64,000 nt of DNA from Kiloniellales bacterium (lineage in GTDB: Bacteria > Pseudomonadota > Alphaproteobacteria > Kiloniellales > JAKSBE01). Where the stretch lies: assembly GCA_030066685.1 (NCBI GenBank), contig JASJBF010000003.1, forward strand, positions 234,790-298,789, written 5' to 3'. The position numbers were made by a program, and so were the translations under genes. The notes under the pieces are model-generated. The model saw only the letters and a program-made list of their open reading frames with translations. It did not search any database and had not been told where the DNA came from. Shown piece by piece: positions 35,580-43,900 of the stretch (position 1 is its first letter; each line of letters opens with the position of its first letter).

Positions 35580-36578
35580 TCACTCCGAATCGGACTGGGA
35601 CTGCGTCGAATCGGACCGGGGTTCCTGCGAACGCCAGTCCAACTTCACGGTGCCGCCCTCGGCGGGGCGTCCCACCGTCGCGCGGTTGCCCGGGACGTTG
35701 GCGATGGACCGACCCTGCCCATGGACCGTCTGTGTCGGCGCAAAGGTCACGTGCCGGGAGCCGGCGGGCGCGCTGCCGCTGCGCTGGCCGCTCCCGCCGG
35801 GGGTTGGGCCGCGGCCACCCGCGTCGCGATTGCCGCCGGACCGGGATCGGCTGGTCCCGGCTTTCGGCTGACCGGGCGAGGCCGTGCCAGTCTGAGCTTC
35901 GTATCCGGCATCTCGGACCGGCTGCTTGCCCTTGTCCTTGCCCCGAAAGGGATCGCCGCTCCCGACATTCCGGTGGGAAATCCCGGCGCCGCCGGAACGG
36001 CTCTTGGAGCGCGCGCCGCCTTGGCGGGGACCCGGGGTTCCTCGGCTGGGTCCAGCTTCCGGGGTCCTGGCCGCAGCCTTGCCCTTTTCGACCATCGGCC
36101 CGTGACCCAGGTTCGTTCCCCAGCGCTTTTGCCTCGGCGATTCGTAGTTCTTTGCGTTCCGGTTCTTGCCCGCGCTGGAACTGCCGGGTCGAGGGCTCGC
36201 GCCCTTTCGGCCGGTTCCGGCCGAAGGTGCCCGCTGATCCCTGAAGCGGACCTTTAGACCGTTGTCCCGCTTTCCGCCGCGGCGGCCTTGGGATCCGGCC
36301 CGGTCTCGGCTGCCGCGGCTGCCGATCGAGCCGCTGCTCCGACTGCTGCGGGAACTGCGTGAGCCGGCGCTTCCTTTGCCTCCCTTCGCGATCTGCAGGA
36401 GGGGCGCGGCGGCCGCGTCTTCCTGCACCGTCTGGTCGGAGAGCGGGCCTTCGACGTCGACCAGGGCCGCATGGGCCCGCGTGTTCAGACTGACGGCGAA
36501 AACGACCGCGGCCAGGATCGCACCCGGATGGCAAGACTTCTGCCAGTCTGTAAGGCGGTTGGTTTGTTGCTGCTTCAT
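35580..36578 (-). CDS. Secreted Gly/Ser/Arg-rich low-complexity protein
   Basis: 332 residues from the ATG at 36578, supported by AAGGAGAAAG. A signal peptide is visible (PGAILAAVVFAVSLNTRAHA, residues about 19-38). The mature chain begins ALVDVEGPLSDQTVQED and then is almost entirely Gly, Ser, Arg, Lys and Pro, with stretches such as SRSSRSSRSSGSIGSRGSRD. It should be disordered and very basic, and could bind nucleic acid, polysaccharide or the cell surface. No family recognised. A motif shared with two neighbouring genes lies 155 bases upstream. Confidence 0.7.
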   Translation of the reverse strand: MKQQQTNRLTDWQKSCHPGAILAAVVFAVSLNTRAHAALVDVEGPLSDQTVQEDAAAAPLLQIAKGGKGSAGSRSSRSSRSSGSIGSRGSRDRAGSQGRRGGKRDNGLKVRFRDQRAPSAGTGRKGASPRPGSSSAGKNRNAKNYESPRQKRWGTNLGHGPMVEKGKAAARTPEAGPSRGTPGPRQGGARSKSRSGGAGISHRNVGSGDPFRGKDKGKQPVRDAGYEAQTGTASPGQPKAGTSRSRSGGNRDAGGRGPTPGGSGQRSGSAPAGSRHVTFAPTQTVHGQGRSIANVPGNRATVGRPAEGGTVKLDWRSQEPRSDSTQSQSDSE

Positions 36579-36732
36579 CGTCTTTCTCCTTGGCTTCGAG
36601 CCGGTTCGCGACTTGGTGAGAGCGAAGGAGGTTCGTGCGCGCGTCTCGAGTCCCTGCCGCCCGAGCCCCCCTCGCGTCCGCGTCGTGGCCGTCCAAGTCC
36701 AGGTTTGCGTGACCACGCCCGCTTACGAGATG

Positions 36733-36760
36733 AAGCGACAAAGCGGCCGGGATTCCCTCA
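36733..36760 (-). promoter_or_regulatory. Shared promoter-like motif, copy C
   Basis: On the minus strand TGAGGGAATCC, ten bases, GTCGCTT. It is directed to the Gly/Ser/Arg-rich gene, 154 bases before its start. The two blocks are conserved at the same spacing in copies at 36908-36935 and 38294-38321. The layout resembles an ECF-sigma promoter. Confidence 0.6.
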
Positions 36761-36907
36761 CTCCGAACGCGAAAATTCTCCGGCCACAGCCTGGCCAACG
36801 GTCGGGCGCGCTCCCGAATCGGCAGCCTTACCGGTCGGGGAGAAACCGGCGAGGGACAATGAGCAGACCAGATTTGCCGTGATGGCGCGATCGAAGTGAT
36901 CCGGTCG

Positions 36908-36935
36908 TGAGGGATTCCGTCTCGCCACGTCGCTT
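36908..36935 (+). promoter_or_regulatory. Shared promoter-like motif, copy B
   Basis: TGAGGGATTCC, ten bases, GTCGCTT, 227 bases before the class 3 lipase start and in the same direction. One base differs from copies A and C in the first block, none in the second. Confidence 0.6.
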
Positions 36936-37162
36936 TCCTGGATGAGCCTTCGCGCTCGCCACCGCATGCAGACGGCAGGGAGAAGCACGTTGTTGAAGCC
37001 TTGAGCCGCTCCTGCATATCGGCGGCACCGACCAGATGATCCCTGATCGAACGTCGCTGTATCCGCCGGCGTGCGGCGCTGCCGCAGAGCGTTGAACCAA
37101 GGCCCCGCCATTGCCGAGCGCAGAACCCCGTCGGAGCCTCATTCTTGGAAAGGAACTCAGCC

Positions 37163-38191
37163 ATGTCACAAACCATCGCGGCCTGTCCCATAGAGCAGGT
37201 CCACGTCGATCCCGACGTGACCCTCGACTCGCTCGTCGCTTCGATCTCCGCCTATGACGACTTCAGCGAGAGGCATGTGGTCGAGCCCGAGGGCTATGAA
37301 TTCGTCGATCGCTTCACAGGATGCGTGAAGCTTCTTCTGGAGGCCGCTCAGGAAGACCGGTCAGGGCTTTATGCCTACCCCGAGGAGCGCTTTGGGCTCA
37401 TCTTCAGGTCGACCGCCGTGGCCGGAACCTATCTCGTCGCCTTTCGGGGCACGGATTCGATCTGGGACATCATCAAGGACCTCTATATCAGGACCGTCCC
37501 GTTCAAGCCCTACGACGCCTCCGGATTTTCCAAGAACGTCCGGGTCGGCGCGGGCTTCAACGGGATCTATGCCGACAGGTGCGGCAGCATGGCCGCTTCC
37601 ATGCAGGTGCAGCTCTTCACGAAGCTCGCGGCGCTCGATCCCGCGCCCAAGAAGGTGCTCGTCACCGGCCACAGCCTGGGCGGCGCTTTGGCGAGCCTCT
37701 TCGCCCTCGACCTCGCCGCCAGCCGTTCAGACCTGCAGGTGGCCAGCACGACCTTCGCCAGTCCGCGTGTCGGCGACGACAACTGGCAGGCCGCCTACGA
37801 CAAGACCTTCGGCCTCGAGACCGCCACCTACCGTGTCGCAAACTACTATGACTGGGTGCCGTCCTTGCCGCCGGAATGGCTGTATTCGGATCCGCCGGAA
37901 GGGTTCTTCAACTACCGGCACGTCGGCCAGCAGTTCCTCGTCGCCTTCCGGTTCAAGAGGGGCGAGAAAGTCGGGAAGGTAACCCGGCTTAAGGCCAGGC
38001 ATTCGAGCGCGAACTACCAAAGCGTTCTGTCGAAGGCCGTGTACGAAGATCCACAGGTCTGGGTGCACGGCTTCGAGGACGCGGTCACGGGCTTTCCCAT
38101 GGTCAGCGAGTGTCCGCCGTCGACCAGGGTTCCGTCTTGGACGGAAAGTGTCCGGCAGGAGGAAGAACCGGCCTCCGCCGCCGCCGAATAG
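37163..38191 (+). CDS. Class 3 lipase family protein
   Basis: 342 residues from the ATG at 37163, which has GGAAAGGAAC upstream. Lipase motifs are the oxyanion-loop YLVAFRGTDSIWDIIKDL (near residue 92), nucleophile elbow GHSLGGALASLFALDLA with Ser near residue 173, the acid in YYDWVPSLPPEW and a His in FNYRHVGQQF. It lacks a signal peptide, so it would act inside the cell or leave by another route. Family members hydrolyse acylglycerols or phospholipids. It shares a promoter-like motif with two neighbours. Substrate unproven. Confidence 0.82.
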   Translation: MSQTIAACPIEQVHVDPDVTLDSLVASISAYDDFSERHVVEPEGYEFVDRFTGCVKLLLEAAQEDRSGLYAYPEERFGLIFRSTAVAGTYLVAFRGTDSIWDIIKDLYIRTVPFKPYDASGFSKNVRVGAGFNGIYADRCGSMAASMQVQLFTKLAALDPAPKKVLVTGHSLGGALASLFALDLAASRSDLQVASTTFASPRVGDDNWQAAYDKTFGLETATYRVANYYDWVPSLPPEWLYSDPPEGFFNYRHVGQQFLVAFRFKRGEKVGKVTRLKARHSSANYQSVLSKAVYEDPQVWVHGFEDAVTGFPMVSECPPSTRVPSWTESVRQEEEPASAAAE

Positions 38192-38200
38192 CGCCGCCGC

Positions 38201-38230
38201 CGCGCCGGCCGCGACCTTGCGGCCGGCGCG
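38201..38230 (+). terminator. Hairpin after the lipase gene
   Basis: A perfect 12-bp stem CGCGCCGGCCGC/GCGGCCGGCGCG with a 6-base loop starts 10 bases after the lipase stop. No T tract; likely a terminator in a high-GC genome. Confidence 0.6.
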
Positions 38231-38293
38231 CTCCTGCTCCCACCGCTTAGAGCCAGCCCAAGGTTTGGACGCTTCGGAAAACCAAAGCGGTAA

Positions 38294-38321
38294 TGAGGGA
38301 ATCCGAGGCCCCTTGTCGCTT
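38294..38321 (+). promoter_or_regulatory. Shared promoter-like motif, copy A
   Basis: TGAGGGAATCC, ten bases, GTCGCTT, 86 bases before the start of the membrane protein gene. Same spacing and orientation relative to its gene as the other two copies. Confidence 0.6.
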
Positions 38322-38407
38322 CCAGATTCGAGCCCTCGCGCTCGGCCTTGGCGGCTCCTCCGCCGAAGGCAAATCCCAAGCAAGACACTTTTCGATGGAG
38401 ACCCGTC

Positions 38408-39373
38408 ATGACACTCGCCATTTCCAAGGCCCATCCCGGGATCGGCTACGACCCCAGCTACTTCGACCCTTCCGATATCGCCCGCCTTGCCGGAGGCCTT
38501 CCAGCCTTCACCGAAGCACCGGAGACTGCGGCTCCCGCGGCGGCACCGCCTGCCGGCGCCGGTGAGGCCGTCACGGAGGCCGACGTCGACCGAGCGATTG
38601 CCGAGATCCGCGAAGAGATCGAAGCCGGCAGCTTCGAGCCAGAGGTCTTCGCCGGCCAGGACCTCGACGCCCTCGCGGACAAAGCCCGGACCGATCTCAC
38701 CCGGACCATGGTCCGCGGCGAGATGGACGACAAGGTCCGGACTTGGCTCGAGGCCGCGCTCGCCCGTGTGCAGCTGGTTCAGCACGGACAGGTCGTGCGG
38801 CTGGAAGTCGACGGCGAGGCGATCCTGACCGCCGATCTCGAGACGGCGGAAGGCCGTGCGGCCTTTCCCTATTTCGAGCTGGCGATGGTCGCGCTCGACG
38901 TGGTCTTCGTCATCGCGGCGCTGGCCGGCGTCGCCTTCGCCATCGACGGCGATCTGAAGAAGGCCGTGCGGCAGATCGTGACCAAGGCCAAGGACGGCTT
39001 CCTCGGCTTCGTCAACCGGGTTCTCGACAAGATCCGGCCCTATCTTCCGGAGTTCAGGAGTGCGGGCAGCAAGCTGGGCGAGTTGGTTAAGACCTACATC
39101 AAGGCCATCGCCGATGGGGTCTGGGCGGCCGCCAAGTTCGGCTGGAACCACCTCTGGACCCCGATCAAGGCGATCTTCAAGGCGATCTTCAGCAGCGGCT
39201 GGGCCGTGGCCTCGGCGCTGTTCAGCCTCGCGGGCTTTCTTGTGGGGCTGATCGGAACCGCCGGCGCGGCACTGGCCGCGGCGCTTCTGAACCTGGTCTC
39301 GGCGCTCTGTCAGCTGGTCGCGGACTGCATCAAGCTTGCCGAAGCCATGGGCGAAAAGCAGGCGGCCGCTTGA
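38408..39373 (+). CDS. Hypothetical membrane protein
   Basis: 321 residues from the ATG at 38408. The N-terminal half is soluble: an Ala/Pro-rich linker (35-55), then an acidic helical stretch (VDRAIAEIREEIEAGSFEPE). Membrane segments are near residues 160-180 (YFELAMVALDVVFVIAALAG) and 255-305 (AVASALFSLAGFLVGLIGTA and LAAALLNLVSALCQLVADC). Between them is an amphipathic helical region (KKAVRQIVTKAKDGFLGF). I do not recognise the family; the pattern resembles colicin-like or pore-associated helices but no homology is claimed. It is controlled by a motif shared with the lipase and the Gly/Ser/Arg-rich protein. Confidence 0.7.
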   Translation: MTLAISKAHPGIGYDPSYFDPSDIARLAGGLPAFTEAPETAAPAAAPPAGAGEAVTEADVDRAIAEIREEIEAGSFEPEVFAGQDLDALADKARTDLTRTMVRGEMDDKVRTWLEAALARVQLVQHGQVVRLEVDGEAILTADLETAEGRAAFPYFELAMVALDVVFVIAALAGVAFAIDGDLKKAVRQIVTKAKDGFLGFVNRVLDKIRPYLPEFRSAGSKLGELVKTYIKAIADGVWAAAKFGWNHLWTPIKAIFKAIFSSGWAVASALFSLAGFLVGLIGTAGAALAAALLNLVSALCQLVADCIKLAEAMGEKQAAA

Positions 39374-39383
39374 GCCGCCTGAC

Positions 39384-39423
39384 GCGTGTACCGCCGGCAT
39401 GTTCCCGGCGGTACACGCCCTTT
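39384..39423 (+). terminator. Intrinsic terminator after the membrane protein gene
   Basis: A perfect 14-bp stem GCGTGTACCGCCGG/CCGGCGGTACACGC with a 7-base loop (39384-39418), followed by CCTTTCTC. It may also serve the convergent FAD oxidoreductase operon, which ends at 39492. Confidence 0.8.
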
Positions 39424-39491
39424 CTCAGGGATTTCGGCCGACGGACGGACGCGCGCCGTCCGCAGCCGAACTCACGCAAGCGGAGAACGCG

Positions 39492-40988
39492 CTATCCCTT
39501 GGCGCTGGCCGCGTCGCGCAGGTACCGGGGCGCGAAGTGCTCCGCCTGCGGGTCGAAGTTGTAGATGTCCTCGCACTCATAGGTCGGATCGTGGATCAGT
39601 TCCGCCACGCAGCTGCCCGATCTCCAGCATTCTTCCATCAGTCCGGCGCCGTTGGTCCAGCCGCCAGTGAAGTAGAGGTTGTTTGTGCCTTGGACCTTCT
39701 TGTCCTTGTCCCAAAGCAGCATTTGGGCCTCCAAGCAGTCGAAGTTCAGCACGTTGTGTTTGAGGTAGGTGACGGCCGGGTCTTCCTTCTTGAACCACGA
39801 GGTCTCCTCAACCTGTTTCAGCACGAACTGGTCGGGAATCGGTACCGGCGGGTTAAGGGTCACGAAGAACTGGGGCAGTCCGAACTTGTCGTAGTCGGCG
39901 TTCGTCTTGTCGTTCTGATGCCGGTTGCAGACATAAGTGATGGTATAGGGCTTCATCGCCTTGTTCGGCGGCTGGTGAATGAGGATGTTGTATGTTCGCC
40001 AGGCGTTGCGGTTGGGGGGCAAGACGCCCGCGAAGGTATGGCAGACGGACAGGCTGTTCAGATACTTGATGCTGGACAGGATCTGGACCATCTCGTCGCT
40101 GGCGCCCTGCTTAAGGCAGCGAAGCGCGTCGTCGGCGTGACAGGCGAGGACCACCCTGTCGAAACGCTGAGCAAGCGCCGTACTTCCTTGGGCGGCGTCG
40201 TAGACCTCGACGCCTTCGTCGCCCGGTCTGGCAGCGACCGCCCCCCGAAAGCCGGTGACAACGGTCGCGCCCATGCCTTGGATATGCGCGGTGAGTTTCC
40301 GGATGAACTCGCCCACGCCATCGACGAAATACATGCGTTTAGGATTCTCGTCGGCGTTTTGGCCCTTCTCTCGCCAGCCCTCCTGAATGATGTAGTAGTG
40401 CATGACCGCGCTCAGGGGCATGTCACCGGGGCCGGTCTCGTCGACGAAGTACATCCCGTTGATGCGCGGATAGAGCACCAGGCGGCCGAGATCTTCAGAG
40501 AAATCCTTCTCGCTCAGATAGTCTTTGACCGATTTGTCGCGAAACTCCTTCTTTTCAAAGTCCTCGACCGCAGCGCGTCTGAATCTCTCGAATTCATCAT
40601 CCAGGCTCGCTGGCATCTTGGTACCCCAAGCCCCGTCAATCGTGTATTGGATCCCGCCGTCTAAAGTATAGAAGCAAGCCGTGTCCTCCAGCAGCCGGTA
40701 GTCCTTTTCGTATTCGAACCCGATCTGCTCCATGATGTTGACGATTCTCTTGTAGGTATCGTGGTTGAAATCGTTGACGCCGAGGTCGGCCCAGCGAGAA
40801 AAGGGCTTACCGGATTCGTCGATGCCGAGCGAGACCTGGGCGGTGTGGGCATTGCCGCCCAAGTGGTCGTCCTCCTCGAAGAGGGTCACCTCGTATCTTT
40901 CGTCTTCACCCAGACCGTCATTCAATTCGAGCAGCTTGTGTGCCGTCGCCAGTCCTGAGATGCCGCCTCCGATGATCGCGATCTTCAT
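39492..40988 (-). CDS. FAD-dependent amine-oxidase-like oxidoreductase
   Basis: 498 residues. N-terminal FAD motif IAIIGGGISGLATAHKLLEL, then VTLFEEDDHLGGNAHT, which binds the cofactor. The C-terminus NNLYFTGGWTNGAGLMEECWRSG closes the FAD site. Between them lies the substrate region with FSRWADLGVNDFNHDTYKRI and FVDETGPGDMPLSAVMHYY. It belongs to the predicted NAD/FAD-binding amine oxidase family sometimes found near cyclopropane-fatty-acid or desaturase genes; none is seen here. Its start overlaps the stop of the giant kinase gene by 4 bases, so it is part of the sigma-kinase operon and may be its output. Confidence 0.83.
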   Translation of the reverse strand: MKIAIIGGGISGLATAHKLLELNDGLGEDERYEVTLFEEDDHLGGNAHTAQVSLGIDESGKPFSRWADLGVNDFNHDTYKRIVNIMEQIGFEYEKDYRLLEDTACFYTLDGGIQYTIDGAWGTKMPASLDDEFERFRRAAVEDFEKKEFRDKSVKDYLSEKDFSEDLGRLVLYPRINGMYFVDETGPGDMPLSAVMHYYIIQEGWREKGQNADENPKRMYFVDGVGEFIRKLTAHIQGMGATVVTGFRGAVAARPGDEGVEVYDAAQGSTALAQRFDRVVLACHADDALRCLKQGASDEMVQILSSIKYLNSLSVCHTFAGVLPPNRNAWRTYNILIHQPPNKAMKPYTITYVCNRHQNDKTNADYDKFGLPQFFVTLNPPVPIPDQFVLKQVEETSWFKKEDPAVTYLKHNVLNFDCLEAQMLLWDKDKKVQGTNNLYFTGGWTNGAGLMEECWRSGSCVAELIHDPTYECEDIYNFDPQAEHFAPRYLRDAASAKG

Positions 40989-43900
40989 TGCTTGCCTCCC
41001 GTCCTCGGTGGTGTCTTGCCTGCGTTGCGTGCCAGAACTCTCTCGACAAGGCTCGTGGCGGACAGCAGCCCGATGGTCCGGGCCTCCTCTCGAAGCGCCG
41101 TCAGCTCGCGGGTCGCCGCGGCTCCGCCCCGGCCTTGCTCGACCAGGGCCAAGGCCCGCGCCCGGCGGATGTAGAAATCGGCCCAGGGAACCGGCTCCGG
41201 GCGCGTGAAGGCTTCCAGGGCAGCGGCGTAGCGCTCGGCCTCGTCCCAGTCGTGGGCCTCCAAGGTCGCCTCCATGGCGGCCTGGTAGAAGCGGTAGTGA
41301 TTGTGGCCGACGCAGCCGCCCGCGAGGATCTCCTCGCCCTCGGCGAGGGCCGCGCGGCGCCGCTCCGGGTCATCGGTCGCCAGTGCGATGGTGCCCAGCA
41401 GCCAGGGGCCGATGAAGCTCGTCGCGCCACCCTCGCGGACGTCGCCGAGGGCCGAGTCCAGAAGCTCGAGCGCGCCGGCCCGATCGCCCTCGGCGAGCCG
41501 GATGCGGGCCAGGCTCTCGTTCAGGAAGGGCTTGAAGCGCTTGGCGCCCAGGCTGTGGGCGATCGCGAGCCCCGACTCCGCCTGCGCGCGCGCGCCGTCG
41601 AAGCGGTCCTGGTCGATGAGGACCCAGCCGGCGGTGAGGCGGGAGACGATCTCGGCCCGCTTGTGCCCGACCCGGGCCGCCAGCTCGGCCGAAGCGAGGG
41701 AGTCTTCGAGGGCGCCGTCCAGTTCGTTCAGATAGATCCGGATGGTCCCGATCATGAAACGGTTGGCCGCCTCGATGCGTCCCAGGCCATGGCGCCCACA
41801 GAGTTCCAGGCAGTCCCGGAAATGCGCCAGGGCGCTGTGCATGCGGCCACGGGCATAGGCGGCGTCGCCCAGGCCGCTGAGCGCCAGCGCTTCGCGCTCG
41901 GCCGAGCCGGCCCGCCTGGCGTTCTCCAGCGCCGCCTCATGCTGTTCGCGGCAGGCCTCGATCCGGCCCAGCGGGAAGCAGAGGCTGCCGCGCAGATAGT
42001 GGAGCTGCGCCAGTTCCGGCGCAAGGCGGTGACGCGCCGCCAGAGACTGGGCGCGGTCCAGCGCTTCGAAGGCCCGGTCGTAGTCGTCGGAGAGGCGCAT
42101 GCCCTCGGCCAGGCCGAGCCAGGCCCGGCAGCGGCTTGTGTCATCCTCGGCGACCTCGAGCGCCGCCTCGAAGGCGTCGAGCGAAGCGGCGACCGAGCCC
42201 AGTTCGCGCAAGAGTTCCCCCTGCAGGCAGCTCAAGGCATGCCTTTCGGGGGCGTCGCGAACGATGGCGAGCCCGCGCTCGACCAACCGCAGGGCCTGAT
42301 CGTAGCGGAAGACGGTCATCTGCTCCCGCGCCGCCTCGAGATAGGCCTGCGGTGCCATGCGGTCCTCGGCGCGATCGAGGTGTTCGGCGCGCAAGGCGGC
42401 GTCGCGGCTTGCGAACCACTCGGCCGCGCGCAGGTGCTGTTCGCGCTTCCGGGTCTTGAGCAGGGACGCGTAGACGCAGTCCTGGATCAGGGCGTGGGCG
42501 AAGAGGTAGCTGGGTCCGTCCGGCCTGATCAGGTAGTGCTGCAGGAGGCCGCTGCAGTCGTAGTCCGGCTGGTCGAGCAGATGACGGAGGGCATCGATCG
42601 AGAAGCGCTGGCCGACGACCGAGGCGGCGCGAAGGGCGGCGCGGTCGATGTCCGGCAGACGATCCAGCCGCGCCAGGACAAGGCTCTGAATCGAAGAAGG
42701 TGTGTCCTCCTCCGGCGTGTCGCGCGCGTTGCGCAGGAGCTGCTCCAGAAACAGCGGGTTGCCCTCGGCGCGCTCGATGCAGCGCCGGGCCAGGGGGCTC
42801 GTCGTATCCATGAACTCGATCGCGAGGCTTTCGGCCTCCTCGTTGCGCAAGGGCGCCAGGGTTATGGCAATCAGCGGCGTGTCTTGAACCGCACCCTGCC
42901 AGGACGGCCCCAGCGGATCGCCTTCGATCCGGGAAGTGATGACCAGCAGGGCCGGACAGGCCGCGACGGCCGATGCCATCGCCGCCAGGTACTCGAGGGT
43001 CAGAGCGTCGGCCCAGTGGATGTCCTCGACCGCGACCAGGACCGGACCCCGTGCCGCCGCCCCCTCGAGCAGTGCCGCCATCGTCTGCTGCTTGCCTCGG
43101 TTGCGCGTAGCATTGTCCATCGCGTCGTAGATCGCGTGCAGCGCCGGCGGCTGCGGAAGGCTGAGCAGGTCGTTCAGGAAGACCTGCTGCTCGGCAGTCA
43201 CGCAGCCTTCGGCGAATGCCGTCTGGGCCGCATGCCGGCGTTCCACGACCGTGCCGTCCGACGAGACCCCGAGGAAACTCCGGGCAAGGATCCCGATCGC
43301 GTCCTGACCTTCGGCGACGCCGAAATCGAGCACCAGGCCGGTATGGCACCTGAAGCCGTCACGCTCTGCGAGGGTGCGGAACTCCGCCAAGAGCCTGGTC
43401 TTGCCGATCCCGGCCTGGCCGCGCAGGAGGATCACCTCTCCCCGCCGGCTCTCCCGGCAGTCTTCCGATATCGCTGCCAGCTGGCGCAGCTCGGCGCGCC
43501 GGCCCACGAAGGCGCCGGCCCCGGAGGCAGGGGTTCCGCGCAGGCCGACGAGCCGCCAGACCGGCGTTTGGTCCTCGGTCGGCTGCGGGCTTTGCCAGGC
43601 CTCGACGTCCAGTAGGCCGGCGGCGTTGCGAAAGACCGCGTCGGAAATCAGCGTCTCGCCGGGGTCTGCCGATTTCGCCAGACGGGCGGCCTCGTTCACC
43701 GTCTCGCCGGTGATTGTATAGGCGCTGTCTCGGCCTCGGCCGAAGCCGCCGGCCATTTCCTGCCCGTTCGCGATGCCGATCCGGACCCGCAGGCCGAGCC
43801 CGAACTCCTCACGGAGCTCGGACATGCGACGCCGGATGTCGCTGGCGACCCGCAGGGCGCGTTCGCAATCGTCGTCATGGGCCAAGGGCGCGCCGAAGAC

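Larger units (their letters stand above)
36579..37162. other. Divergent regulatory region with two copies of a shared motif
   Basis: 584 bases between the Gly/Ser/Arg-rich gene and the lipase gene. No gene was accepted here. It contains two copies, in opposite orientation, of the TGAGGGAWTCC-N10-GTCGCTT motif (36733-36760 minus, 36908-36935 plus), each pointing at the nearer gene. Confidence 0.6.

Noticed and set aside
36758..37111. 117-residue minus-strand frame in the 36.6-37.2 kb gap
   Set aside because: No ribosome site, no recognisable domain, and it covers the two promoter-like motif copies.
40988..43615. 875-residue open frame on the plus strand
   Set aside because: Complement of the giant kinase gene; its sequence is low-complexity with no domain, typical of antisense frames in high-GC DNA.
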